33,301 nt of DNA from an uncultured Sutterella sp. (GCA_949282745.1 CASDQM010000009.1:1-33301); one strand, 5' to 3'. Positions 1 through 8,736 are shown, counted from the stretch's first letter. The notes: generated from the letters alone by a model not told the origin. Program-made: numbers and translations.

Positions 1-568
1 AGGCCTCCTCTTCGGAGGGACGCTCGGATTCGTAAATGTTGAGGCCGAGCGAGTCCGTGGAGAGCGACTCGACCTTCTCGCCCTCGAGGCGCTTTTCGAG
101 CGCGATGCCCCAGCGCGCGAGTTCTTCTTCGGCGATCGCCACGGCTTCGGGGACGCGCACGCGGATTTTTCTCGTGAGGCTTCCGCCGTAGTCGTTCAGT
201 TCATCGGGCTGAATGCCGATCACGACGATCTCTTCGGGGAGATTCCCCTGCAGCTGCGCGACCGCAAGCAGGTCGTTCATCCCCGTCTGATGGGGCGAAA
301 TCTTGGTCGACGTCCAGATTTTCACTTCGTCGCCGCGCAGGACGTGCAGCGTCCCGGGCTCTTCGTGAAAGTCGCAGCAGTCGAATACGAGAAGCCGTTT
401 GGCTTCTTCGATGTCGTTCAAGAGATAGGCCCCGAGGGTCCCTCCGTCCCTGACGGACACGTCGGGATGGTCCGCATAGGTCTCATGAAAGGCCTCGACC
501 GCACGAACGCCAAAGCCTTCGTCGGCCCAGAGAATGTTCCCGATGCCGAGAACGAGCGTCGTCTTCAC
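1..568 (-). CDS. hyaD: Hydrogenase maturation endopeptidase HyaD/HupD, 3' end cut off by the window
   Basis: Removes the C-terminal peptide of the hydrogenase large subunit after nickel insertion. The reading frame starts with GTG at 568, with GGAGG at 576-580 seven bases upstream. The protein opens VKTTLVLGIGNILWADEGFG, the nickel-sensing N-terminus of the HyaD/HupD/HybD family, and continues with DGGTLGAYLLNDIEEAKRLL and an FDCCDFHEEPGT stretch that carries the second family acidic residue. About 189 codons are visible. The tail after roughly residue 165 (EKVESLSTDSLGLN) is typical of the HyaD subgroup. The target is the HyaB C-terminus encoded at 3928-5694. The gene is separated from hyaABC by a PepSY-hutW pair and an empty stretch, so it probably needs its own promoter. 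Identity is secure; the C-terminus is not visible. Confidence 0.93.
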   Translation of the reverse strand, partial: MKTTLVLGIGNILWADEGFGVRAVEAFHETYADHPDVSVRDGGTLGAYLLNDIEEAKRLLVFDCCDFHEEPGTLHVLRGDEVKIWTSTKISPHQTGMNDLLAVAQLQGNLPEEIVVIGIQPDELNDYGGSLTRKIRVRVPEAVAIAEEELARWGIALEKRLEGEKVESLSTDSLGLNIYESERPSEEEA

Positions 569-882
569 CGTTGTTCCTCCCTGCGGCAGGCCCGAAGATG
601 ATTTCTTCGAATGCATGCGCCCGTCGCGCGTGCTTTCCATCATCGGCAATTTTCTTTTTCGCGACAAGTCGTCCGATGGCGTAGGTTCTCCTCCCGATAG
701 GCCGCAGGAAGTAGTCCCAAAGTCGACGCCCGGCACGGACCTCGAACGACGAGCATAGCGCCACCGGAACGGTTGGCAGAAAATCGGAAGGCAAAGAACG
801 CCGGATCGCAAGTCACCGGGCGTGCACACACACGAGACAAGGAAACCGTTTCGCCGATTCGGCCATGCGGAACGATCACTTA

Positions 883-897
883 TTCGGAATTTCCGAA
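883..897. repeat. 15-bp inverted repeat TTCGGAA-T-TTCCGAA
   Basis: Two perfect 7-base arms around a single base, in the AT-richer part of the gap between hutW and hyaD. The size and symmetry suit a dimeric regulator site. No regulator can be named from the sequence. Confidence 0.4.
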
Positions 898-1110
898 ATA
901 CCTGACTCGGACGACGATTTGTAGACCGTTCCAAGAGTCGTCGCCAGAGTTCCGACCTCAAGTAATCGTATTTTCTAAAAAAACAGAAAGCCGCTTCGGG
1001 ACAAGAGCCATACAAGTCGCCTACACGACGGGACGTTGCCCGCCGTGCGCACCCGAGGCTTAACTGGGCCGAAGCAGCAATCCGTTGTCAACAGTGTCGG
1101 CGAACATCTC

Positions 1111-1157
1111 GACCGAAGTCAATGAAGTTTCCGTTCGGAGCGAAGTGAAATTCGGTC
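1111..1157. repeat. Inverted repeat GACCGAA ... TTCGGTC downstream of hutW
   Basis: Perfect 7-base arms (1111-1117 and 1151-1157) enclose about 33 bases. The repeat lies within ten bases of the hutW stop codon and could fold in the 3' end of that transcript. There is no T-run on either side, so a standard intrinsic terminator is not supported. Confidence 0.3.
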
Positions 1158-1165
1158 TTACCCAC

Positions 1166-2626
1166 TCAGCTCTCTCGACTGCGGTCCCCCTCCTCCACCG
1201 GCCGGCAGACGCTCTCGAAGGCCTGCGGCGGAAGACTTGAGGCGTCCTTCGCGAGCTTCTTCGCGAGACTCGTCACGAGAAACTGTGCAAGCGTGACGTG
1301 CCAGAACATGCCCGCGGTTGTCGGGACGTAGACGTCGCCCGATTTTTCAAGAAGCCCCGCGCGCACCCACTGGCCGAGCAATGGCGTTGCCAAGCGGTCG
1401 ACGTCGACGCCGAAAACCTCGCCGATCGCCTTGAGATTGAAGGGACCCTGTTCGACGGATGAGGCGATCGTGCGCATGAGGTGCCAATTGGGCGTGGGTT
1501 TGAGGAGCGCGAAGACCGGCTTTTCGCCCGCCTCGATCCGCTCTTCCCAGGCCTTGAGCCGTCGCTCCGTCATGAAGCTGTGCCCGGCGATGCGCCCGCC
1601 CGCACCCGACCCGAAGGCGAGGCAGTCGCAGGCGGTCTTGGCGAGCGTGTTGTAGCGGTTTCGCTCCTTTGCCGTTCGACGCCAGTGGGTGTTTGAGATC
1701 CTCGTCCAACGGGGGTCGGAGCTCAACACGGCGTCGGACGCCGCAAAGCGGTCCGCCGCTTCGGCGAGCGTCGCCGCGGGCGGAAACTGTCCCGTCTTGA
1801 TGCGTTTGGCAAGGGGCGAGCGCGAAAAGACGTTGAGCTGATAGCAGTCGATGCCGTCGATCGGAAGGTTTCTCGCGGTTTCGAGGTCCTCGGCCCAGAC
1901 GGCTTCCGTCTGCATGGGGAAACCGTAGATGAGGTCGATCACGACCGCGAATTTCTCAAAGCGGGCCATGCGCTCGACGACGCGCAAAATGCCGTCCCGA
2001 TCGTCGACTCGCATCATCGCGCGCCGAATGTCGCCGTCAAAGGTCTGCACGCCGATCGAAAGACGGTTGACGCCCGCCCGGGCCGCCGCCTCGAGGCGTT
2101 TTTCCGTCATGTCGCTCACGCGTCCTTCGAGCGTGATTTCGCAGTCTTCGGCAAGCGGCAGTTCGCGGCGCGCCGCGGTCACAACCGCCTCGATGTCCCG
2201 GGGCGCGAGCGCCGAAGGCGTACCGCCTCCGAAGTAGAGCGCCGAAATCTCCCCGCCCGCTTCGCGGGACTGTACGGTACGCGACGCCCAGAGCCCGAAC
2301 TCCTTCTCGAGGAGTTCCGCATAGCGGTGCGAGGCGGCCTCGTCGAAGGGATTCTGATAAAACATGCAGTAGAGGCACCGTGTACTGCAAAACGGCACGT
2401 GCACGTAGGCCACGGCCTCCTTCGTGCGGGTTTCGTTTGAAAGCGCCTCAAGCTTCAAGCGGGCGGCGCCAAAAAGCATTGGAAGGCCGATCGGTCCCGC
2501 ATGCACGGTCGCCTTCGCGCGAAAGGCCGCGTGCAGGGAATCGGCTTCGTTGGCGAAATAGGCTTCGTCTCCGCCTCTTCCGATGAAACGCTTGAGCGCC
2601 TCGACGCCCGCTTCGAAGGAAATCAT
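1166..2626 (-). CDS. hutW: Haem-utilisation radical-SAM enzyme, HutW/ChuW type
   Basis: A 486-residue radical-SAM protein of the HemN-like superfamily. The cluster motif is C80-x3-C84-x2-C87, followed at once by FYQNP, which is the HutW/ChuW signature rather than that of HemN or HemW. A YFGGGTPS motif near residue 132 and the SIGVQTF and DLIYGFPMQT segments complete the barrel, and the C-terminal 150 residues fit the family's extra domain. Known members (E. coli ChuW) open the haem macrocycle anaerobically by methyl transfer and release iron. It starts with ATG at 2626, preceded by an AAGGA site, 12 bases after the PepSY-like gene, so the two form an operon. It sits inside the hydrogenase locus next to the haem-containing HyaC. 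Whether its substrate is imported haem is unknown; no haem receptor is visible. Confidence 0.85.
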   Translation of the reverse strand: MISFEAGVEALKRFIGRGGDEAYFANEADSLHAAFRAKATVHAGPIGLPMLFGAARLKLEALSNETRTKEAVAYVHVPFCSTRCLYCMFYQNPFDEAASHRYAELLEKEFGLWASRTVQSREAGGEISALYFGGGTPSALAPRDIEAVVTAARRELPLAEDCEITLEGRVSDMTEKRLEAAARAGVNRLSIGVQTFDGDIRRAMMRVDDRDGILRVVERMARFEKFAVVIDLIYGFPMQTEAVWAEDLETARNLPIDGIDCYQLNVFSRSPLAKRIKTGQFPPAATLAEAADRFAASDAVLSSDPRWTRISNTHWRRTAKERNRYNTLAKTACDCLAFGSGAGGRIAGHSFMTERRLKAWEERIEAGEKPVFALLKPTPNWHLMRTIASSVEQGPFNLKAIGEVFGVDVDRLATPLLGQWVRAGLLEKSGDVYVPTTAGMFWHVTLAQFLVTSLAKKLAKDASSLPPQAFESVCRPVEEGDRSRES

Positions 2627-2638
2627 GGCAACGGATCC

Positions 2639-3061
2639 TTATTCCGAAATGTCCACGTTGCGGTAGCGGCCTTTGACGCGAAGTCCCACGTCCCACACGA
2701 CGCCCCGCTCGGACGTCTTCTTGTTGGCGCCGAGAATTTCCGCACCGGGATGACGCTTGAGCGCCTTCTGTTTGACGGCGTCGGGAATCGCCGCTGCCTC
2801 GACGTCGACCTTGGAGCGGATGAGGCGGCCCGCTTCGGTGTAGACCGCCTCGATTTCACGACGGCCTTCGCGGGCGTCGACTTCGTAGGCGCGGTCGTCT
2901 TCGTCCCAATCCCATTCGAGGGACGTCGCCTGCGGAAAGGCGGCGGCAAACGCTTCGCGCACGGGCGCGGGCACGGCCGAGGCGGGCAGGTCGCCCGCAT
3001 GGGCGGCGGGGAAGGACGCCGCAACGGTGAGAAGCATCGGGAGAATGATTGTGTTTCGCAT
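2639..3061 (-). CDS. Periplasmic PepSY-like domain protein
   Basis: 140 residues with a Sec signal peptide (about 1-22, ending AAHA) and a mature part resembling PepSY-like domains. One repeat covers residues 26-85 (VPAPVREAFAAAFPQATSLEWDW, then an acidic EDDRAYEV strand and a basic strand); a second, VKQKALKRHPGAEI, starts near 96. PepSY-like proteins are small secreted proteins often found beside redox or haem systems; their biochemical role is mostly unknown. The ATG at 3061 has GGAG seven bases upstream. It is the first gene of a pair with hutW. Co-transcription suggests a role in haem or iron handling in the envelope, which is inference. Confidence 0.7.
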   Translation of the reverse strand: MRNTIILPMLLTVAASFPAAHAGDLPASAVPAPVREAFAAAFPQATSLEWDWDEDDRAYEVDAREGRREIEAVYTEAGRLIRSKVDVEAAAIPDAVKQKALKRHPGAEILGANKKTSERGVVWDVGLRVKGRYRNVDISE

Positions 3062-3140
3062 GACGTGTCTCCTATCTTTCCCTCATCTTGACACAATCGC
3101 CCCTGACGCGGAAGAACAACCGTCGGCACAACCTAGCGGC

Positions 3141-3176
3141 AAAGGCCCGCCGAACCGATCGGTCCGACGGGCCTTT
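3141..3176. terminator. Probable bidirectional terminator after hyaC
   Basis: Arms AAAGGCCCG and CGGGCCTTT enclose a further imperfect stem (CCGAACC/GGTCCGA) around GATC. Each strand ends in a short T-run (four on plus, three on minus). It lies between the hyaC stop and the PepSY-like start, so it should end the hyaABC transcript and uncouple it from pepSY-hutW. Confidence 0.7.
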
Positions 3177-3203
3177 TCGAGGAGTTGGTTTAAAGAACTA
3201 CCC

Positions 3204-3914
3204 TCAGTGGTGCGTTTCCTTGAACATGCGCAACCCGGTGGTCATCGACGAAATCGTCGTGGCGCCGCCCATCACGTCCTCGCGGAAGGACATGTAGAGG
3301 TGCGCGAACGTGAAGATGATGAAGAAGTACATCGTCACGTGATGCGTCGTGCGCACGGCCTGTGCGTCGCCAAAGAGCGTGAAGACCCAGCCGAACCAGG
3401 CCATCCAGCCCGTATCCCAACCCCAGGCCTGCGCGTAGAGCGCGAGACCCGTGATGATGATGACGATGCTGCCGAGGAAGAAGAACCCGAACATCGCGAG
3501 TTGCGCCAGGGGATTGTGCCCGGCGTACTCGGGGCTCGAGCGCTTCATGAAGAGGTAGTAGGCGGCTTGCGTGAAGACGCCCTTCCACCACTTGAAGGAC
3601 CACAGAGGCGGCAGGAAGATCATGCGCGCATAGCGGTTCCCCACCACCGCCCAGTAGAGGCGGTAGATGAAGAGCGCCGTGAACGCGAGACCCGCGGCGA
3701 AGTGCGCGAGACGCACGTAGCCGAAGTCGTAGGTGATCCAGGTGTCGCCGAGGTTCGACGTCAGGGGCTCACCGATGAGGTAGCCCGTGACGATCATGAC
3801 GGCCATGAGAAAGGCCATCACCCAGTGCCAGATGCGCACCGGGGCCTCCCATACGTAGAGGGGCTCGGTACCGCCCGAGGGATCAACCTCGAAGGTGACG
3901 GGATCGATTTTCAT
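3204..3914 (-). CDS. hyaC: [NiFe]-hydrogenase b-type cytochrome subunit
   Basis: A 236-residue membrane protein of the HyaC/HupC/HoxZ family, which passes electrons from the hydrogenase small subunit to the quinone pool. Four membrane spans are visible, at about 28-48, 68-92, 138-162 and 190-210. Haem-ligand candidates are H30 (RIWHW), H71 (RLAHF), H191/H192 (RTTHHVTMYFF) and H205 (FAHLY). The segment YVWEAPVRIWHW at the N-terminus is the family hallmark. It follows hyaB by 13 bases in the same operon and is followed by a hairpin terminator. Its presence makes this a respiratory uptake enzyme. The length is normal for the family. Confidence 0.96.
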   Translation of the reverse strand: MKIDPVTFEVDPSGGTEPLYVWEAPVRIWHWVMAFLMAVMIVTGYLIGEPLTSNLGDTWITYDFGYVRLAHFAAGLAFTALFIYRLYWAVVGNRYARMIFLPPLWSFKWWKGVFTQAAYYLFMKRSSPEYAGHNPLAQLAMFGFFFLGSIVIIITGLALYAQAWGWDTGWMAWFGWVFTLFGDAQAVRTTHHVTMYFFIIFTFAHLYMSFREDVMGGATTISSMTTGLRMFKETHH

Positions 3915-3927
3915 AAATCACCCTCCT

Positions 3928-5694
3928 TTAACGGACGCGAACGCTGCAGAGTTCTTCGCCGTCAGGATTGTAGAGATGCGTGGCGCAGGCAAGGCACGGG
4001 TCGAAGCTGTGGATCGTGCGCAGGATTTCGAGCGGGCGCTCCGGATCCGCGATCGGCGTATTCATGAGCGACGTTTCGAAGGCGCCCTGCTGACCGTCTT
4101 CGGCGCGGGGACTCGCGTTCCAGGTCGTCGGGACGATGGCCTGCCAGTTGGCAAGACGCGTGTCCTTGATGACGCACCAGTGGCCGAGCGCGCCGCGCGG
4201 GGCTTCGCAGAAGCCCACGCCCTTGCATTCCTTGGGCCAGGTCTTCGGATCCCAGAGTTCCATGTTCGCCGCGGCCTCGTCGCCCGCCTTGATGTTGGCG
4301 GTGAGGTCGTCGACGTACTGCACCATCTTGTGCGCGGTCCACTGGCATTCGAGCGCGCGCGCCGCATGGCGGCCGAGCGTCGAATAGACGGCTTCGAGCG
4401 GAAGATTGAGTTCCTGCAGAAGCGCGAGGGCCGGTTCCTTGAAGTGCTTGACGTCCTTCGCGATCGAGACGATGAGGCGGGCGAGCGGGCCCACTTCCAT
4501 CATGTGGCCCTTCCAGCGCGGGGACTTGATCCAGGAGTACTTGCCGCCGTCGCCGAGCCAGGCGAACTTCGTCTTCGTGCCGTCGGTGCCCGGCGGCAGC
4601 GAGAAGGCCTGTTCGGTAACGCCGTCCCAGGGGTGCAGCCCCTTCTTGCCTTCCGGATACGTGTACCAGGAGTGGTCCACGAATTCCTGAATTTCTTCGG
4701 GATCGCGCAGGTTGACGGGATGCACTTCGTCGAGCTTGCCGTCGATGATGGCGCCCGAGGGCATCTGGAGCGACTTGTCGGACCAGTCGTTGGCGATTTC
4801 CGGGAAGTCGCCGTAGCAGAGGACGTTCTTCGAGACGATGCCGCCGCCGTACTTGAACCATTCCGGATAGAAGGATGCGATCGCCTTGATGTCCGGGAGG
4901 TACACGTTTTCGACGAAGGCTACGGAGTCGCGGGCGATGTCGCGCATGTAGTTGAGCGTGACTTCGTTCACCATCGTGCCCGCGGCGCCCGTGTCGTGCA
5001 TGTTGATCGGGCAGGCGACGCCGCCCACGAGATAGTTCGGGTGCGGGTTCTTGCCGCCCAGGATCGTGTGAATCTTGATGATTTCACGCTGGAAGTCGAG
5101 GGCTTCGAGGTAGTGCGTCACGGCGAGAAGGTTCACTTCGGCCGGAAGCTTCATCGCGGGATGGCCCCAGTAGCCGTTCGCGAAGATGCCGAGCTGGCCC
5201 GAAGCGACGAACTTCTTCAGGCGGTTCTGCACGTCGCGGAAGTACCCCGGCGAAGAGAGCGGATGATGCGGGCTGATCTTCTGCTGCAGTTCCGAGACGG
5301 CGCGCGGATCGGCCGAGAGGGCGCTCACGACGTCCACCCAGTCGAGCGCGGAGAGCTGATAGAAGTGCACGATGTGGTCGTGCGTGTAGAGCGTCGCGTT
5401 CATCAGGTTGCGGATGATGTTCGCGTTCTTCGGGATCTTGATCCCGATCGCGTCTTCGACGCTGCGCACGGCGGCGAGGGCGTGAATGCCCGTGCAGACG
5501 CCGCAGATGCGTTCGACGAACGCCCAGGCGTCGCGCGGATCGCGACCCTTCAGAATCACTTCGAGGCCGCGCCACATGGTGCCCGTGCTCTGCGCGTCCC
5601 GAATCACGTTGTCTTCCCCGAGCACGGCCTGCACGCGAAGATGGCCTTCGATGCGGGTCACGGGGTCCACGACGATACGGCGGTTTTCACTCAT
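3928..5694 (-). CDS. hyaB: [NiFe]-hydrogenase large (catalytic) subunit
   Basis: A 588-residue group 1 uptake hydrogenase large subunit that carries the Ni-Fe(CN)2CO centre. The N-terminal nickel motif is RICGVC (C64 and C67) followed by [15 protein letters not shown]. The C-terminal motif is D565-P-C567-x2-C570-x2-H573. The 15 residues after H573 ([15 protein letters not shown]) are the extension removed by HyaD. The gene overlaps hyaA by four bases (ATGA), so translation is coupled. The protein has no signal peptide and should ride through the Tat pathway bound to HyaA. Both end motifs are intact, so an active enzyme is expected. Confidence 0.98.
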   Translation of the reverse strand: MSENRRIVVDPVTRIEGHLRVQAVLGEDNVIRDAQSTGTMWRGLEVILKGRDPRDAWAFVERICGVCTGIHALAAVRSVEDAIGIKIPKNANIIRNLMNATLYTHDHIVHFYQLSALDWVDVVSALSADPRAVSELQQKISPHHPLSSPGYFRDVQNRLKKFVASGQLGIFANGYWGHPAMKLPAEVNLLAVTHYLEALDFQREIIKIHTILGGKNPHPNYLVGGVACPINMHDTGAAGTMVNEVTLNYMRDIARDSVAFVENVYLPDIKAIASFYPEWFKYGGGIVSKNVLCYGDFPEIANDWSDKSLQMPSGAIIDGKLDEVHPVNLRDPEEIQEFVDHSWYTYPEGKKGLHPWDGVTEQAFSLPPGTDGTKTKFAWLGDGGKYSWIKSPRWKGHMMEVGPLARLIVSIAKDVKHFKEPALALLQELNLPLEAVYSTLGRHAARALECQWTAHKMVQYVDDLTANIKAGDEAAANMELWDPKTWPKECKGVGFCEAPRGALGHWCVIKDTRLANWQAIVPTTWNASPRAEDGQQGAFETSLMNTPIADPERPLEILRTIHSFDPCLACATHLYNPDGEELCSVRVR

Positions 5695-6788
5695 TCTTTC
5701 CTCCCGATTTCCTTATTGCTCTTGCCGACGCGGGCCTGCGCGACGGCGGAGAGTGCAGCGTGCGCAATGACGGCGGCGCCGACGACGCCCGCCGTGGCGA
5801 GACCGACCTTGTCGGCCGTCGCTTCGATGCCGCCCCAACCCGGAGGCAGAATCGTCGTTTCGTGTTCGTAGAACGAACCCTTGTCGAAGAAGTTGGGTTC
5901 CGAGCAGCCGATGCAGCCGTGACCGGACTGGACGGGCCAGGAGAGACCTTCGTTCCAGCGGATGGTCGAGCAGGCGTTGTAGGTCGTCGGGCCCTTGCAG
6001 CCGACCTTGTAGAGGCAGTAGCCGAGCTTCGCGCCGATGTCGTCGAAGGTTTCGACGAACTGGCCGGCGTCGAAGTGGGCGCGGCGGTAGCACTTGTCGT
6101 GAATGCGCTGGCCGTAGAACATCTTCGGACGGCCGAGACGGTCGAGCGGCGGGATGCGGTCGTAGGTGAGGATGTAGGTGATGACGCCCGTCATCACTTC
6201 CGGAATCGGAGGGCAGCCCGGAACGAGCACGATGGGCTTGTCCTTGATGATGTCCGTGATCGGAACGGCCTTCGTGGGATTGGGCTTGGCGGCCTGCACG
6301 CAGCCCCAGGCGGCGCAGGAGCCCCAGCCGATGACGGCCTTGGCGCCCTTGGCGACGTGCTGAATCTTCTGCAGGAAGGTTTCGCCGCCCGGAATGCAGT
6401 TGACGCCGTCGTCGTTCAGAGGAACGTTCCCTTCAACGGCGAGGATGTAGTTGCCGTTGAACTTCTTGATGGTGTCTTCGAGCGCCGCTTCGGCCTGATG
6501 GCCGGCCGCGGCCATGATCGTGTCGTCATAGTCGAGCGAGATCATGGAGAGAACAAGGTCCTTCGCCACCGGATGGTAGGAGCGGATGAAGGACTCGGTG
6601 CAGCACGTGCATTCGAGGCCGTGGAGCCAAATGACGGGCGTGCGGGGTTTGGTCTGCATGGCCTCGGCAATTTCTTCCGCGCCGGCGCTGCCGAGTCCGA
6701 GACTCGCGGCCGTGAGCGAACAAAACTGCAGGAAGCTGCGCCGGCTGACGCCCTGACGCCGCAGTGCCTGATATTGCGTTTCAAACAT
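5691..6788 (-). CDS. hyaA: [NiFe]-hydrogenase small subunit, six-cysteine oxygen-tolerant type
   Basis: A 365-residue precursor with a Tat signal (RRSFLQF, residues 16-22) and a C-terminal membrane anchor (about 326-351). It carries three Fe-S clusters that lead electrons from HyaB to HyaC. Proximal-cluster cysteines are C60, C62, C63, C158, C163 and C192. C62 (ECTCC in place of ECTGC) and C163 (AWGC in place of AWGG) are the two extra cysteines that in E. coli Hyd-1 hold the [4Fe-3S] cluster linked to oxygen tolerance. All six lie at a constant offset of 43 from the E. coli mature numbering. The distal ligands are H230, C233, C258 and C264; the medial ligands are C273, C292 and C295. It is first in the operon, opposite hybE across about 370 bp. 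Confidence 0.97.
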   Translation of the reverse strand: MFETQYQALRRQGVSRRSFLQFCSLTAASLGLGSAGAEEIAEAMQTKPRTPVIWLHGLECTCCTESFIRSYHPVAKDLVLSMISLDYDDTIMAAAGHQAEAALEDTIKKFNGNYILAVEGNVPLNDDGVNCIPGGETFLQKIQHVAKGAKAVIGWGSCAAWGCVQAAKPNPTKAVPITDIIKDKPIVLVPGCPPIPEVMTGVITYILTYDRIPPLDRLGRPKMFYGQRIHDKCYRRAHFDAGQFVETFDDIGAKLGYCLYKVGCKGPTTYNACSTIRWNEGLSWPVQSGHGCIGCSEPNFFDKGSFYEHETTILPPGWGGIEATADKVGLATAGVVGAAVIAHAALSAVAQARVGKSNKEIGRKE

Positions 6789-7162
6789 GGAGGTTCTCCT
6801 CTCGGGGTTTCTCGCCGTCTCCCCCGCAAAAGGCGGGTTCGACGACTTTCATTGTAGAGTGTAGGAGCGGAAATGAAAATTCGAAAGTCTCCGATGGACT
6901 TAGAACGCCTTGCAAAACGGCCGTTTTTCGCCGTAAACACGGCTAGCTACCGATACTCCCTTTGGTGAATTTCCTTTAAGTTACCGAGATGACTCTCGAC
7001 GTCCCCGCAGTTACACAAGTGAAAGCGCCTTTCGGAGAATCCCCCTTCTCCTTTCGAGATAGCTGAAACTAGTTTTTATCGGCAAATCCCCTCCACGGAC
7101 GGATGGGCAAGAAAGGAAAAATCGCGCTAGGCTTTTCTCATGCAACCCGGAGAGAGACGAGG
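6789..7162. promoter_or_regulatory. Divergent promoter region between hyaABC and hybE-hyp
   Basis: 374 bp with no gene, more AT-rich than its surroundings, from which both hydrogenase blocks must be transcribed. At 6914-6927 lies a perfect 14-bp palindrome AAAACGGCCGTTTT, a possible shared operator. I found no convincing FNR box (TTGAT-N4-ATCAA) or sigma-54 promoter (GG-N10-GC with the usual context). Confidence 0.6.
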
Positions 7163-7708
7163 ATGACCGAAGGAACCGTTTTTCCCAACAATCCCGAAGC
7201 GATTTTTCAGAGCGGATTCGAGCGCATCGCCCGAACCCGCATGGCGGGACTGCCCCTTTTGAACCCCAACCTATCGGTAAAGGCGCTCGGCTTCGAGCGC
7301 TCGGGAGCCCTTTGGCTCGGCGCCCTCGTGACGCCCTGGTCGATCTTCGCCGTGCTCGCCGCGGCGGACGAATCGGCGCTCGAAGACCTTCGCGCCGCAC
7401 CGGGCGAAACGATTACGGTGACGCTTCCCGCGGGAGACTTCGCCTTTCTCGGCGCCGAAGAGCCCGGGATCGGACGCTACCTCACGCTCTCTCTGGTGAG
7501 TCCCGTCTTTGAAATTCCGCGCCAGGACGCGGCGCAGGGCATCGCGCTCGAATCCCTGCGGCTTTTGCGCGAGGGCCTCCCGGAGATCCCCGAAGAAACC
7601 GGTACGCCCCTGAAGCGCGTGATCCCCATCGAGGACGCCCGCGAAGCGGCTGCGAAGGCCGCCAAACCGCAGTCCCGCCGCGCCTTTTTGACCCGATATT
7701 TCCAATGA
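7163..7708 (+). CDS. hybE: [NiFe]-hydrogenase assembly chaperone, HybE/HupJ family
   Basis: 181 residues. The family core is clear: RIARTRMAGLPLLNPNLSVKALGF near residues 20-43, then GALVTPWSIFAVL, and GDFAFLGAEEPGIGRYLTLSLVSPVFE. Members (HybE, HupJ, HoxT) bind the small-subunit precursor and delay Tat export until cofactors are in place. An upstream in-frame ATG at 7103 exists, but the ATG at 7163 has GGAG ten bases upstream and gives the usual N-terminus, so I prefer it. The last four bases overlap hupK (ATGA). It is first in the hyp operon, as in rhizobial hupJK-hypABFCDE. The rubredoxin domain fused in some homologues is absent. Confidence 0.88.
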   Translation: MTEGTVFPNNPEAIFQSGFERIARTRMAGLPLLNPNLSVKALGFERSGALWLGALVTPWSIFAVLAAADESALEDLRAAPGETITVTLPAGDFAFLGAEEPGIGRYLTLSLVSPVFEIPRQDAAQGIALESLRLLREGLPEIPEETGTPLKRVIPIEDAREAAAKAAKPQSRRAFLTRYFQ

Positions 7709-8736
7709 TGCCGACGACCGCCCCCCTTCCCGTCATTCGGCTCGCCCTGGCGGGCGACGCCCTGACGCTCACGAACGAACGCTTGCAAAAGCCTTCTCCT
7801 GCGGCACTGCTTCTCCCCGGGAAAACGCTTTCGCTCTCGCTCGACATTCTGCGCATGCTCTTGACGCTCTGTCCCGAAGCGCATGCGGCGACCCTCACCG
7901 CGGCGGCGCATGCGGGCAACGACAAGGCCCCCGAAACCGACGCGCTCGTGCGGCGCGCGGTCCTCGAAGCCGTGAGCGAAACCGTGCGCACGGCGGTCTA
8001 CGACATTCCGAGACGCCACGGTGCGCTTCGTCCTGCGGTCGAAGCGGTGCGCGGCCTTCGCGCGGCGCATGCGAAGGCCGTGGCCGACAATCTCTCCGAC
8101 GCGTCGGAAGCGGCCTTCCGGGAAGCGGTCGAAAAGGCTTTGCCCGACGAATTCCTCTCGGAAGTGACGGCGCTCTTCAATGACTTCTCGCGACTTCCCG
8201 CGGCGGATGCGAAGACGCTTTTCACGGTCGACAAGCTCAGGGACGACGACCTCGCGACGCTCGGACGGGATCTCCTCGAAGGAAAACTCGAAGCGCCCCG
8301 CGCGGCCGTTCCGGGCGCCCTTGCGCGCGAATGTGCTAGAGAGGGTCTTGCCCCCGCCTTCCGGCCGAAGGACCTTTTTACGGCGCGCCTTGCGGAAGTG
8401 AAGCGCTGGCTTGCGGGCGAGGAAACGCGCTTGGGGGCCCTGCGCACCCTGACGCTTCCCGCGTCCGAACCCGGCCTCGCGGCCGGCATCGCGGGCCTGG
8501 AAACCGCCCGCGGTACGCTTTTCGCCGCCGTGGAAATGAAGGACGGGCGCATCGTTCGGGCGGGCTTTTTGGCGCCGACCGAATGGTCGATGCGAAAGGA
8601 CGCCCTGCCCCTCGTGTGGGCCCGGCATTTCCTCGCCGCCCGCAAGAACGATCCGCGGCTCAGGGAACGGCTCGAAACGCTCTTTGCGGCGTTTGACCCC
8701 TGCACCGATCTCGTCTGGGAGGAAGGCCATGCATGA
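7705..8736 (+). CDS. hupK: Hydrogenase assembly scaffold HupK/HoxV family
   Basis: 343 residues. HupK proteins look like a degenerate hydrogenase large subunit and help build or hand over the Fe(CN)2CO unit. Here R50-x5-C56-x3-H60 (LCPEAH) copies the N-terminal nickel motif with its first cysteine missing. The last residues, F330-DPC333-TDLVWEEGHA, copy the large-subunit DPCxxC motif with the second cysteine missing. The middle is alanine- and glutamate-rich and poorly conserved. A second ATG at 7708 would shorten the protein by one residue. The gene overlaps hybE by four bases and hypA by eight, so the three are translationally coupled. Assignment rests on position and the two end motifs. 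Confidence 0.75.
   Translation: MMPTTAPLPVIRLALAGDALTLTNERLQKPSPAALLLPGKTLSLSLDILRMLLTLCPEAHAATLTAAAHAGNDKAPETDALVRRAVLEAVSETVRTAVYDIPRRHGALRPAVEAVRGLRAAHAKAVADNLSDASEAAFREAVEKALPDEFLSEVTALFNDFSRLPAADAKTLFTVDKLRDDDLATLGRDLLEGKLEAPRAAVPGALARECAREGLAPAFRPKDLFTARLAEVKRWLAGEETRLGALRTLTLPASEPGLAAGIAGLETARGTLFAAVEMKDGRIVRAGFLAPTEWSMRKDALPLVWARHFLAARKNDPRLRERLETLFAAFDPCTDLVWEEGHA

Larger units (their letters stand above)
569..1165. other. About 600 bp between hyaD and hutW without a convincing gene
   Basis: Several short open frames exist on both strands, but none has a ribosome-binding site, a recognisable domain or consistent codon bias. Base composition is more AT-rich at 880-1000. The part close to hyaD (roughly 730-770) probably holds its promoter; CTATGCT, read on the minus strand near 755-761, is a possible -10 but has no clear -35. 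Two inverted repeats are listed separately. Confidence 0.5.

Noticed and set aside
773-1063. 96-codon plus-strand frame between hyaD and hutW
   Set aside because: No ribosome-binding site, no recognisable domain and erratic codon use; treated as chance.
1166-2626. HemN/HemW coproporphyrinogen dehydrogenase
   Set aside because: The FYQNP sequence right after the CxxxCxxC motif and the C-terminal domain fit HutW/ChuW better; HemW normally has CDF at that place.
3895-5871. 658-codon plus-strand open frame opposite hyaB
   Set aside because: It is the antisense shadow of hyaB and the end of hyaA. GC-rich codon bias keeps the opposite frame open; the sequence is low-complexity (Arg, Ala, Val, Asp rich) and has no domain.
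6789-7162. FNR box or sigma-54 promoter for the hydrogenase operons
   Set aside because: TGGACTTAGAACGCCTTGC looked similar to a sigma-54 site but the GG to GC spacing is wrong; no TTGAT-N4-ATCAA was found.
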